Below, in pieces: positions 10,901-23,195 of a DNA stretch of 64,000 nucleotides. Origin of the DNA: Guyanagaster necrorhizus. Lineage: Eukaryota; Basidiomycota; Agaricomycetes; Agaricales; Physalacriaceae. The translations under genes were made by a program, and so were the position numbers. The notes under the pieces are model-generated. The model searched no databases and was not told where the DNA came from. It worked only from the letters and a program-made list of their open reading frames with translations. The stretch spans positions 62,001 through 126,000 of the forward strand of contig NW_025064943.1 of NCBI RefSeq assembly GCF_019112545.1, in the 5' to 3' direction. Within the stretch, counting starts at the first letter, position 1, and every line of letters starts with the position of its first letter.

Positions 10901-12329
10901 CAGAACACATTGAATTGAATCTCTAATTTATTGCTTTCTATCAGAGGTAGATAAAGATGTCTTGGCATGATAATACATGCAGACATTGCACTACAACATG
11001 CAAGAATTCCTTCAACTGTTCATATCTCAAAGACAATTTCAAGTTGATTGATAGAATCAGAGATGATTTTCAGACAGCCCCATTTCCCATTTCCAGCACC
11101 AGTGTATATCAATACCTCATTCCATGAATTTATGAGGAATTTGAAGTAAAAGAGTGATGGTGCTGCACCATGGAGATTTTTTATCTCTGTTCTTGACCAG
11201 GTAGTATATGATCATTGAGATATAGGCTTCTATCTGCAATTGAGAAGAGAAATCTTCACATCCTAGATAATGTGGGATGCAAAGACTTATCTAGTTCCTG
11301 TAGTATATAGGTTTAATTCTGCACATTCCAAGGAATGTCTACTGACAACCAGAAGAATGAAGATCCAACATATTCCCAGTGGCTTTGATACCAGGCTATC
11401 AGTTTTACTATTGGCCAAGAAGACATCTGAAGTATAAACAAGACTTCAGCAGAAGGATTTTGTATCAGATCTATAAACCAGTAATCCAAAGAGCTACTGT
11501 ATTTCTCTTGTTATGTTTCCAATGGCTGCTCCTATGAGTTTTAGATGACACAATGCAAGGAGGAAGGTGTTGAATAAGTCAACCATTTAAGAACTCATTC
11601 CAGTGAAAAGGCTGAAGTACAGAATATCAGATCATGAATACAAAGAATCAGTCAAGATGACATAAATTGTGAGCAGTCTAGACTTGAGACAAGCTGAACA
11701 AAATGATGAATCTGCCTGTTTGTGAGCATGCCATATCTTTCCAGGCATATTTATAGGAGCTAGGTGTAGAATAATGAATCACAAGGCTGGAAATAGTCAA
11801 TGCTAAAGATAAAGGTAGATGGCAAACTTGTACAAAGATATTGCTAAATATTGGAAAAACTAATATTTCAAGATATCTATTCCTTCTTCTTCTCTGGTCA
11901 CTTTCTTCCCCAGAATGTCCTGCAACATTGCTAAAATGCCATTTTATGAGAGAGCTGAGACTTCACAGTTGTTGTCTGGATGTCAGGCAAGAAGAGAGGA
12001 TATGGTACAAGCTTGGAGTGGGTGTGCAATGAGGCCTCATGGTGCTTTTAAGCTATTGAGATAGTGTAGATTATGAGATTGAAGTGTAGGACATCAAACA
12101 TATGGCAGGGATCATAAGGACTTGTGAGGAGGATTATTGGAAAGCCTTCCTTCCTTCACAGCAAGCAACAGTTGCAGTTTGTGCAAAATGTCTTGCCATT
12201 GTGAGGCTCATCCATCATCAGACAGGGACCATCATACCAATGAAGAAAGAGATGCTATTATGATAAGTTATTGCTGAGGCATCATACCAAAGAAGAACAG
12301 AAAGTCATACTTCTCAGTCTCTTGAAATT

Positions 12330-12722
12330 CTAGCTCATTTTGATTGTCAGCATTGTCAGACTGAAAGCTGTTGATGAAGGCCCTATCATAAACTGAACTT
12401 TCTTCACATATGGCTTCTGCCCTGGTATGTCTTGCCAATCCTTTCCATCTATGGGGAAGATCCCACTAGGAAGGACAGCATGAAGCTCAATCTCATAGTG
12501 CCAGTCAGGAGAGAAAAGCCCTTTGACTGAGATCAAGCATGCACTATATAACAGCAAATCAGAGATTAAGAGGATGAGGTTGGTATGAGTGCTCACCTGC
12601 AAGAACTGTATACCAATGAGAGAAAAAGAGATGAGACAGTCAAAGGAATGTCCATGCCCTTGGGCAGAGTGCATGGAGTTCATGACTGTTAGATGGTCTG
12701 TATGAATGAGAGAGGAATACAA
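12330..12722 (-). pseudogene. Coding relic that still shows an intron
   Basis: The minus strand carries a stretch with coding character (FSPDWHYEIELHAVLPSG, GKDWQDIPGQKPYVKKVQF). It is preceded by a candidate 70-bp intron with GTGAGC donor and CTCAG acceptor (12527-12596), although the frame reads through it. A similar protein-like frame lies upstream at 13227-13526 (PSIYVLDEQVDNKFVSPFAS). An intron suggests a former spliced gene rather than a simple retroelement. Function unknown. Confidence 0.3.
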
Positions 12723-13226
12723 AAAAATGGCATACAGACCTTATTCCAATACACCAGAGTTTGTAAGATGACTGAAGTGATCAGAGAATCTCTTTTAGAG
12801 GCTCAGTATTAGAAGTTATAATAAATGCATCCATCAGCAGGAAGATAGTCACAGTGAGTTATACTTTGAGAAGCACCACTCCATACAAGTATGCCTCAGG
12901 CCCATTAGGCTGGTATTGAGCCAGACTGTGGTTTGATATAACCATTGAAAGCCATATAATAGTATGACATTAAGATGAAAAATGGGAAGAGATATTTCAA
13001 GTGCTTCTTGGTGTAAATCCCTTTGTTGCAGACTCAGCATCATGTCTTGATAGACCTTTCAGTTTTGGCTCAGTACAGTGCCATAGTCATTTCAGACAAG
13101 TGTTCAGCATGAGGTATTCCTCTGTAAATTATACTACTAGTGCATCTAGTGAGCTTCACATGATTGAACTATGATGGTATGGTCAATGCTACATCTATGA
13201 TATTGAAGCTGGTACTTATCAATAGG

Positions 13227-13526
13227 TTACTCGAATGAGAACTCTTCTGATAACCATGCTGGAATGAGAGCCTGCATTTCCAGGTGCTGGAGAGATTTCT
13301 TTGTCCAGATCACCACAGTGAGCCAAGATTGAGGTGTTGGTATGGAGAAACAGTCATCCCTGTCACTCTCAGACTCATGTTCAACATGCACATGCTGCAT
13401 AAAGATGATAGAGGAAAGGATTATGCCATCCTCAAAAGAGGCAAATGGAGACACAAACTTGTTGTCCACTTGCTCATCAAGGACATAAATGCTGGGCCCA
13501 ATCAAAGCATCTGGTTTCCATGCCAT
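13227..13526 (-). pseudogene. Coding relic, unrecognised
   Basis: A 99-codon minus-strand frame inside the CpG-null block with plausible protein composition (PDALIGPSIYVLDEQVDN, EHESESDRDDCFSIPTPQSW). It may belong with the relic at 12330-12722, about 500 bases downstream on the same strand. No domain is recognised and no start can be chosen. Confidence 0.25.
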
Positions 13527-15222
13527 TGAGTAGCAGTGCTCAAACTATGCAGTGCTGGGATAAGAAGTACTTTGTTACAACAGGTCTCAAATCTTTGATC
13601 TAGATTCATGGTCACATACAGCACAAATGAATGATGGGAAAATGAGATATTTTATTGGTATTGTACACAGATATCACATAAACATCACACAAGAGATTAG
13701 AGAACTTGTCATTAGGCCCAAAGACATGAATGTACAGAGAAGTATACAGTGGTGGTCTCAATGAGTCTGGATATTAGAAATGAGAAGTAGAATTGGATGA
13801 TAAGAAGCCATGGCTGACCATGTAAAAGATTATTTGCATAAAATATTCAGCTGAATAGCTCTTGGGATAAACAATGTCCATAAACTTGGGGGCCAGTGAA
13901 GACACATGCATCAGAACATAGGTGTTGACTAATGAGTAAAGGGTGACATCAAGCACTGTAAAAACAGTATCTGAGAAGAAATATGGATGAAACAAAAGCT
14001 AGAATGAGAATTATAAACTCACTCACAGTGGGACCCTACTTCATCTCAGTGCATAGACTTGGTTGATGCCTTGATGGTCCTCTACTCCTTCCTGAGAAGC
14101 ATACTAATTCTGAGTGATGCATAAAAATTGATAGTGGAATACTGATAGAGTTGGAAAATAGACAAAGTTCCTACACCATGGAAGAGAATTGAAGAGAGTA
14201 ATGAAGGCAGAGGAGAGGATGGTCATCAGGAGAGAAGACAGGCCAGTTTTGGATGTTCAAATTTCGAGAGAAGATACCTGGACACAGGTGCATGGACCCT
14301 CAGTGCATCTCTGTGGGAAAATGTCAAAGGGTTGGTCTGGCTTCCAGAAAAATGACTTCCCTACCAGCTCTCTTGACTTCCTCATCATCCAGTATATATA
14401 GAGATATTCAGAGCAGTATAAGTATATTATACTTGCAAACATCAATTCCATTTCAAGCTCTTTCAGTGGCTTAGTATTCATTTGCTAAAACTGTTCATGC
14501 TGCTTTATTCTGACTGAAAGCATAATTCCTCTCTCACATTCAGGAAGTGGAGCTTTGCCTAATTCTTCATTACATGTCACCACTGTTAAAAATGTGAGTG
14601 CATCAAAAGCAGAAGGAAGGTCCTTGTGGTAGTGAGAAAAAGCTGACAGAGAAAACTCCTGCAGTGAGATCAAGCTGTTCTTTTCTGATCATTCACTTCC
14701 TTACAGAACTGAATTCTCCAGGAGAAGCAAATCAGCAGATTCCTTCCACTCATAAAGTGACTGAGGATGCCAGTAGTGTAAGGATTAGCCCTTGTTCAGC
14801 AAAGAGCAAGATGGTTATGCCAATATAATTCTTGTTTGTGATATTCAAAATCTCAATGTAATCAAAGCTCCATGGGAATGATGCATGATTTTTCTATGGC
14901 CTTGGAAGCTGCATATATTTTGACCATGATGCTTGAAGCATCAAAGCCTTTTGTATCTCTCCCCAAGCTGATCTGTAAAAGGATAAATGGCCTATTATAT
15001 CTTCCTCAGTCATTCCATGTGTCTTATCTGATTTGAAGATCTCATTAAAGCTAAGAAAAAATCAGAGATAGGTGCAGATAAGAGATTAGTGTTAATGTTA
15101 AGCATGATATGACTGTAAAAACATGTCAGTTTGGGATTTCCAAGTGAGTAATAGTGGTGTGGACATGCACTGGACTAAGCAAGGCTATAGGGTCAATTAA
15201 GTCAAGTTCAAGGTGGTTTTAT

Positions 15223-15714
15223 CGACTCAGCCAAGGAGTCAAGATCGCATCAAGGATGACAGCGGGATGTGGAGACAGAGTAGACCATTACTTTCTCTGT
15301 TCTACCCCTGCTTATTGTCTTTGCTCGAAGGATCGACGATATATGAGCACAGGCTAAAGGTGGTGGCCCTGCGAAAGCTTGTGTCACGTAAGCAATGCTT
15401 GCCACCAGCCCAAGTTCTAGATTTACGAACCGAGCCTGTGCCCCTCAGACACTCACGTTCAGAAATACTGCAATGCGGAAAGGTAATCTCTGCTCTATAC
15501 CTTTGAAGTCTGTCTGCTGATGCGACCGATAAGGGAAATACGTGATTGGAAACCGAAACTATTAGGAAGGTCAAGTCCTGACACATTATGACGCTGTCTC
15601 GCCTACGGGTTACTTTCTTACATTCTTCTCCCCCTCACAGCTCATCGAAAGAACATCGCTCACTCAATGGCGCCACAAATAATACCTCTCCTCTTCCATC
15701 CGTGTGTTGGGGTG
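15223..15714. other. Intergenic, no gene seen
   Basis: CpG content returns to normal at 15223. I see no supported gene between this edge and the stop codon of the zinc-finger gene. Confidence 0.5.
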
Positions 15715-16350
15715 TCAATATTGCGGTTCGGAGTTCTGCACTTCCTCCGAGATGGACCATGGATGGATTTGTGGGTACGGATTCTTGGTGGGCAGGTTGT
15801 GGCGAGAGGTAGCAGATCGTCCTATGCCAGGGTTCATATGGCTTCGGTAATGTCGGACCATATTAGACTTCACGTTGAACTCTTTCCCACATCCGGGAAG
15901 TGAGCATCGGTATGCTTCGTCTGTGGCGGTTAATACGGGATTACCGAAAGGCGGAGAGACTCACGCATAGCGCCGGTATGTGTGTTGATGTGGACGATCA
16001 AGCTGCTGGGACGGCTGAATCGTTTCTTACAGGTCGCACAGATGTGTTTTTTGCTCTCTTCGCTGTTGTCGTCTTCGGATGATGGCTGCTGAGGAATAGG
16101 AGATGCGTCTGAATGGGTCTTCTCCATCAATGGTTTGCGTAGTGGCGGATGAGGTACATATGGGTGAGACGGAATGAGTTTCGGAGATGCGCCGCCTTTC
16201 ATTCGTACTTCGGGTGATATACGGAGCATATGCTCTGCAAGGTAGACACCGTTAGTTGAATATGGAAGGAAAACTGGAGGGAAAAATATCGAGCGGACCT
16301 GGGAACATTTCATGGATACTGGGGAGCGAGATTGTCGTATTATCAACCAT
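15715..16350 (-). CDS. Two-finger C2H2 zinc-finger protein (putative transcription factor)
   Basis: Three exons, 16299-16350, 15965-16234 and 15715-15920, give a 175-residue protein with all phases consistent. The introns are 64 bp (donor GTCCGC, acceptor TTGCAG, branch-like CTAAC) and 44 bp (GTGAGT ... CACAG). The N-terminus reads SLPSIHEMFPEH, a motif I associate with small fungal C2H2 regulators, followed by a Pro-rich and acidic linker. Finger 1 is C-x2-C-x12-H-x3-H (CATCKKRFSRPSSLIVHINTH). Finger 2 is C-x4-C-x12-H-x3-H and spans the second exon junction. The protein is probably nuclear and DNA-binding; targets are unknown. The ATG is the first in frame, directly before the motif. The first donor is not consensus, so exon 1 is the least certain part. 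Confidence 0.85.
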
Positions 16351-19300
16351 TCGTAGCTAGGTTCTGTGGAAGTGAGTATAGGTAACCTTGTGTTATATAC
16401 TTTCTCATTCCCTCTGAAGAACTGTAGTCGTTGTCTGTACGGAACAATGGGCCGATGAGCTTACAGCCAGTGTGTGGGGTTATTTCACCCGTCTGTTCTC
16501 ATCAGTTAGAACTTTGTGTTACCATCACAAGCTCATCCTTCTCCGGTTTGATATTCTCCAATGCACATCCCGCGATTCGCCAGGATCAATCCACTGGGTA
16601 CCTTTCTCTGTTTGGGTAGTCCCCACTAGGTAACTCTCCCCCAAGCAGACCCTTGTTGATCTTAAAATGAAAAGTTTCCGAGACACTGACCAATGGTTAG
16701 TTCTACATCTAGGCTATTTCGAAATTACGTTCAGGGCATGTATTGATTAGGCAGTAGGGAAGCCACGGCCTGCGAAACTTGAGGGAATCCTTGAAAAGAA
16801 ATCAACGTGCCGTGCCGATTGGTTGAGTACTATTTATGGAACGATGTTATGCTGTCGTCGATTCCAGGATTTCCATTAAAATGTAAACTCCTAACCAATA
16901 ACTCCATATCACTGAAATCCTTGGTGAATCAGCTAAGTAAATATTCATTCGTCAAGTACATTAGTATTAAATTCAGCTTCGCTCCTGTGTTGGAAATCTG
17001 TAATTGCCTACATCCGTCGTCAGATTTAGGGAAGTTGCAATCATACACAGCCGGCAGCCCAGTGATATAAACGTCAAGAACAGACCATGAGGAACTTTCG
17101 CAACCACGTACCATCTGTTCAGTTCCGTTTCCCGAGTCCTGACATAAAAGATGTAGCACAGCCAATGCGAGGAAGGTCATTATCTACGATGACCTAGATA
17201 AAATTATGGGAGGATCAATATTCAAGCCGTGAGTGCGTTGGCCGCTGGAAAAAAAACCAATTTCATATAACGGCGTCGGGGCGGAGTAACGTGTTTTCCT
17301 ATTAAACACCGATGACGCTCCATGTGAACCGATGATTGCTATGCTTAAGGTATAAGTGATCATTGCAGATACGATACAAGTTCGCCGTGGACCTTTGCCT
17401 AAAAATTAATACCGCCAAGTGGCTAGCTGCTCGTTATACATGTAATAACGATATGCGATCATCGGCAGCCTCCACCGGCGTAGTAAGTCTACTACGGTAC
17501 TTCATTTTATTCCTAGTTCTCAAACTGGATTAAAACGAATAGCGTTCAAGCTCTTTTTCTTATCTCTCGGCCCTGCCTTGTCTGTACTTTTTCCTACCCA
17601 GTTTTCGAAGAGGAAATAGATTCCTGAGATCCAAGGCACCGGCTTGTTATAGCAGCATACGTGCTGAACGATGTCACCGAGTTTCTAATGTTCGTCTTTG
17701 ATTCATTATTGGAGCCCCATTCACAAAAGTTATCATCCAGATGGTTCGATGTTCGAGTCCAGCATATACTTACGATTTAGGGCCTTCAGGCCCAACGGTG
17801 GCCTCACGATGACCCGGAATAATAAGTTTGACGTGCAAATCAGATGCATCAGTAAATGAAGTTGTTTCGTAAGTTCCTAAATGCACAGTAGTCGAAGCAC
17901 TGTCACATTTTGTGTCGTTCTTCTGGGCAATCATTCATTCGCTTTGGCGTTAATATCAAGATGATTGCTTCTTTGTTAGATGTCTGGCGAGGAGATAGAA
18001 GAAAGGTACTGCTATTGTACTCGCCGGACAGATGCAGAGAGGTTACTACACAGTTAACGCAATTTGGGGTGGAGTGTCCAGCCTGCTCATGGCGACACCG
18101 GATAGGATATTGACTATATTTAGATATATTCAGGTACATTCACTTCGCGAATTGGCCCGAAGGCTGGCATTGGAAAGTGGATCGCCGCTCCTTTTTTCCA
18201 TGTCGGGCTAGCACAGCGTCAGCTTTCGCATACGAAAGCTCCCGGTCCTCTGTAGCGAAGTCCAGATCATTATCACGATCAATTTCACAGCAGCCCACTC
18301 GATTGCTTTTCAATGTATCAATAGCAGCTTGTGATGTCGCGCTCCACGACTGACACGGGTATTCACGGATTTAAAGGACTTGAGCCAATTGCTGCGTGGA
18401 AATTCTATAACTCTGGCACCGGTATGAAGGTGTTCTTATCAATGGACATTTCAGTCAAGCTCACTGATGGCCTTAGCAGTGGCTGATCATGAAGAGATTT
18501 CATTTTATTGTCGACGGTTCGTCGAGACGGTTCAGGGTGCTTGCCGCCATAAATTCGGAATATCTCATGGCCGGTAGACATGTTGGTAACCAAGGTATGG
18601 CCGACCGTCATAGTCTATGTCTGGTGCCTTCGTACCATATGCTACTTTATTGCGCGACGAGATGAAGGGCTGACTTTCTCATCAGGATGGAACGAATACA
18701 TTCCCTATCCAGACCGAGCTTTAGGTATGTCCGACATTGAATCAAAGTGACGTATTCATCTCCACATTGTAGTCATATGCCCGGAGAATGATTTGTAGGC
18801 ATATCGTGTGGCAGGCGCTGGTATTGAAGGCACATGCCAATTGGTATTCAGCTCAGGCGACTGACAGGTTCAGATAATCAGCCCGCTCAAAGACATGCAG
18901 GGCGGTTAATTTCTTTCCGTGTACATTATTCAATGGTCACCCGTTCCAAGGCGGCCTTGTTCGGAGGTGCGTATAGATGATGGCTCGTAGAATCCTAAGG
19001 ATAGAACCTTGCAGCCTGTGGTATACATAAACTCAAGAGGCCGGTTGGAATCCCCTCACCGGTATGTAGACATATTATATATATCGTCTACTCAGTTCAT
19101 AACCAAAAGGGGCAAACACGGACCGAAAGACATTCGGTGCCATCGACTCTCACAGTAGCAACTTGAAGGAATACTAGCTCTATCCCTCGCACCAGACATA
19201 TCCCAGAATGCCATAGAGAGAAGGATCCATAAGCAGGTTTCGTCGTCATCAGGAACGTAGCTGCCAGGATGGCGCAATCTCACAATCGCGGTTCAATGCT

Positions 19301-20804
19301 GATCCACAACACCAGCCTAGACCTTAGAATGGCATTGGTGGGGCCTGATGGCCTGAATGAAGCGTTCTGTAAAGCATACGATTTATCTATTCCTAAATCT
19401 GCAATGCGTTCCCTCACATTGGCGTTCTAGCATGAAATCAGATAGTACCAAGATCATTTGAAGGAAACCGCTCGTGAGTCTGTTTGGTGGGATTTCCCAG
19501 TACTTTGGTTTGTACGTTTCGTTACATAGCTACCCAATTCTAGGTCATATTTATTGGAATTCACACCCTACATGACATGGAACCCGTTGTTACGGTGGAT
19601 GCAGAACCCTCCACCTGATGTTCGTTCGTTCCATCACTGTCAGACTCATTGCCGTGATGCTATCATATCGCCAATGATGACTTGTGTGTGAACTTTGGAT
19701 GCGACTCGGACCACACGCTTTTGCAAAGGTCGAGTGAGGGTCTTTTGATTGGGGCTTCAAGAAAGTCTCTGTCCGCATCTCTCGTATCTACCTCTAATTC
19801 TCACCTTAGATGTCCAACCTCCTAAAGCATGAGGGTTCGTGAGTCCTATCTTTATCATCGCAATTCTATCTCACTAAATTCTTCTAGGATACATTCCAGG
19901 TTGCGCCCAAGGATACCTCGACCACTGATTATAGTAACGGCGACCAACGCCGATCGCCAGCTCACAGGACAACGGTGAAGAGGGAATTCTTGTAATATTT
20001 ACTGTGATATCTTCCGCCTTTCGAGATGGCAATCCAATTACATTCGAGTGAGGCGGTAGTACCACAAATCATGGTTGGTACTTATTCTATTATTCATTCT
20101 CTTTTACGCTTCCTGGTATATCCTCAAAAACAGCTTTGAAGCTTGGCCCCCTTCTCGTACCGTGATGCTTAATCGTGGTGCGCTATTCTTCAGGTTCTCG
20201 CGGTTCTTTCTTTCATGACCCTTACTAGCTGGAACACTTTCCTAAGAATCTTGCTGTTGTTGAAGGGCATCAGATCTACTGGGATTCAGAATGGAGATAT
20301 AATCTTTAACGATATCAAGCGTAACGGCAAACATGGCAGAGCCATCTCCGGCGATCTGCAACGTCAAAAATTTTCGCCCTTACTGTATGGTGACAGCGAC
20401 CATGGTGGTCACTACGGTATATGCTGCGACAGTAGTGGCACAATCCCTGGTTCCTCCTACTTGTTTAAGAGCTCATAGTCCATTGCGTCTATCGTTTAAG
20501 TGAGTATCTAATGATCGACTTTCATACCTTGCAATACTGAACATCGTGGGTATTTATTCTTCTCCGGTATGCATACTGTGGTAGTCTCATTTAAGGCATC
20601 AATACTGGGCTCTTCATTGACGAAGGACTATAGCGAAACAATATCTCCTTTTTATCTTACACATAAAGCATGAAACAGAAACATACCGTTGCCATTTGGC
20701 TTAGTGGTCATGTCATCAGTTAGCATAGGCCGGATAACTTTTGCTTCCTTGTCCTGAGATCGAGTCGGGCAGCGTGAAAATTTTTGTGGCCTCGAGGATA
20801 CCCG
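16351..20804. other. Gene-poor stretch, no supported gene
   Basis: CpG content is normal. Short frames occur on both strands but none shows a domain or a convincing exon chain. One weak candidate is listed at 16929-17180. A tRNA B-box-like sequence (TGTTCGAGTCC) lies at 17750-17760 without a foldable tRNA around it. The stretch 19900-20480 has some protein-like reading on the plus strand (GILVIFTVISSAFRDGNPI) that I cannot assign. Confidence 0.4.
16929..17180 (-). CDS. Weak candidate: small protein with hydrophobic N-terminus
   Basis: An ATG at 17180 opens 83 codons beginning MTFLALAVLHLLCQDSG, which could be a short signal peptide, followed by a Cys-containing segment (WSVLDVYITGLPAVYDCNFP). 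No family is recognised and no intron is convincing. It could be a small secreted protein or chance. Confidence 0.2.
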   Translation of the reverse strand: MTFLALAVLHLLCQDSGNGTEQMVRGCESSSWSVLDVYITGLPAVYDCNFPKSDDGCRQLQISNTGAKLNLILMYLTNEYLLS

Positions 20805-22941
20805 GGATTCAGCCTTCACTTCCCACAAATCACTGCCATGCCCTTATAAAGGAGACTCAGGTACATGTGGTAAGACAATTCATATAGAAATAGAACATCT
20901 CTTTCATTTAAAACATCTGTTTTTTTTTTCAGGTTTCAAGGAGTCATGCATTCAGTTCATTGAAATTGTACTTGTCTCTGGAGAAAAGACAGATCAAATC
21001 CAGGACTGAGTTATATGGTACTATCAGTGCTTATGAATGGTAAGGATTGAAGTCCCTGTATGTAACTAAGTCTCTTACTCTAATTGTGCTTCTGACCCAC
21101 CAAGGTATTGATTTGAGTCTTGACTTTGACCAAGCCCCCTTAAAGTAACAAGAACAACATTGTAAGAACTATTGGAATAAGTAAGTAAAGTGTATATAGA
21201 TATATGAGCTAAGTAACACATCTCAGTTAGTGCAGTACAAGTGAAATGACTGAGGATGCAGATGAAACTACTAGGCAAATATACTGTTGGGATGAAGTAT
21301 AGGAGTTCAGGTAAACAAAAAATTCTCTAAGGAATGGTCTACAGTATGGGTAATTGAGGCAGAAAAGGGTTAGATACATGTGTCTCATTCAACACCTCTT
21401 GCTAGCCAGTCATTCACACCTCAACAGACAGAATCCAACACCAAATGTAGCTGGAACATAGAGATACTCTCAGTTGCACAATGGAAAAATGAGGTTTGGA
21501 GTGGAGAGGCCAGAATAGTGAATGGTATGGGATAATGATGGGTGACACAAATGAGGTGTATTCCTTGGAGATAGATAAGAGAAGCTTAGGTATCATATTC
21601 CATGCAGAAGAATGATAGGTACTTGATGTCAATAGAATACAGTTACTGTTTTCAGACAAGGCAAGGAGGAGACCTTCACTTGAAGGTTTTTAGCTCCAAA
21701 ATGCCACCCAGAGCAGATCAATGGATTGAAGGCACATGTATCATACATGAGCTTGTGACAGCCTCCCTCTTATCATTTGTCTTCTCAAAACAGCAATAGA
21801 TTAATATATCTCAGCTGTGTTCTAGTATTTTCACTCAGCATACAGAACCTCCATCTCATGACATGACAGCCATGTATCCAAGTTTCAGTGGATGCTCAAT
21901 GTGGTCTCTCCCCTCATCTCACATTTCTGATTAGAGCTGCATATCTTCAGCACAAAACTGTGTTACTCTCATGGGTGCACTTGTGTATCAAAAAGAATTA
22001 CAATTGTCCAGGACTAGATATGACCTGGTTGTCAAGCAATGACCAAACAATCACAATGTCTGTCACTGCAATCACTGGGGTCTGACACTAGCTGATGAAA
22101 AAGCAAAGAGATAATGATATAAAGGGTGTAAGATGGTGATGAGAGTGAAATAGAATGTGGAGATTGGTAGACTATGACCACTAGTGTTGGTACTAGAGGA
22201 ATAGTCACACTGATAGTCAAGGAGTTTAGTTAGGGTACATTAACCTTAGCTTGAAACTAGAGTACATCATTGTATACTACTGTCTTAAATACTGTCCAGA
22301 ATACCCTTCATGCTACAGGTGACTATTGTCTCATCATCATGTCTATTAATTGTCTAATAATAATAACCCCTCTGCTGTGTATCTACATTATTGTCTGCTA
22401 ATAATACCATTATTACAGTGAGCTGGGCACAAGTCACAGTCAGTCTCACTATTTTTGTGCTGTTGTATAGTCCTATTGTGTGGCTACCATGCCATTGCCA
22501 GCTTGTTGCCATGAGACAATGAGTCAGACACAGCATAGTGTCATCATGCATGCATCATCTGTGGTTCCACATGGCTCTAGAAAGGTTTCACCATGGCCAA
22601 AGTCTAAATGAGTCAGGATTTCATCTGGCTCTAGCTCCATGTTGATGGTACTCAATATCACAGGAAACACCATGAATCAGTGTGGCAGATCCCATTTCCT
22701 CATTTTTTTTCTTTCTTCTGATCACCTCTTCCTTCATCTAGTGCTATATTTGCTGTCAAAGTAAGCAAGAATCATTCTTACTATCTTATTTCCATTCATG
22801 GCCCCTCAAGTTGTATGATGTCACTTTTTGGTCTGATTTTTCTATAGCAATATTGGGATTGCTGCAACAACAGCTACATCAGGCTGGTGCAGGCCATGGC
22901 TGCAGCTTGGAAGTTATGTAAGTCATCTACTGCTACTTGGT
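20805..22941. other. CpG-null block 2, no gene seen
   Basis: In 2.1 kb I find no CpG at all, between a CpG at 20803 and one at 22942. TpG and CpA are plentiful. No coding region, LTR or terminal repeat is recognised. It ends about 250 bases before the stop codon of the O-methyltransferase gene, whose sequence has normal CpG. Confidence 0.85.
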
Positions 22942-23195
22942 CGCCATGCTCATGTTGATGTTCTTTGATACAGCCTTCCCGGTCACGGGTACTACAGCAT
23001 CTGGAAACACATGCATTATCACAAGTATTGAGCAAGACAGTGCCTCATGAATCTAATTTCTATGCAATACAATTTGACTGCCTTGGCGGAACTCATGTAT
23101 ACGGTAGCAATTCAAGTAAAACTCAAGAATCTGTATATTACAAATGGTAAATTGTATTCTGCATGCAACCCCCACTTCGTTTGGCATACTGAGAC

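Larger units (their letters stand above)
7378..15222. other. CpG-null block 1 with coding relics and no intact gene
   Basis: In 7.8 kb I find by eye only two CpG dinucleotides (about 13232 and 14265), while CpA, TpG, CpC and CpT are common. CpG is frequent again from 15223 on, so the edge is sharp. The block is moderately AT-rich and full of short broken frames. Some look like decayed protein code (see 7480-7946, 12330-12722, 13227-13526). No reverse transcriptase, transposase or host domain is recognisable, and I find no long terminal repeats. The pattern fits complete loss of methylated CpG in an old silenced repeat or gene region. Confidence 0.85.
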
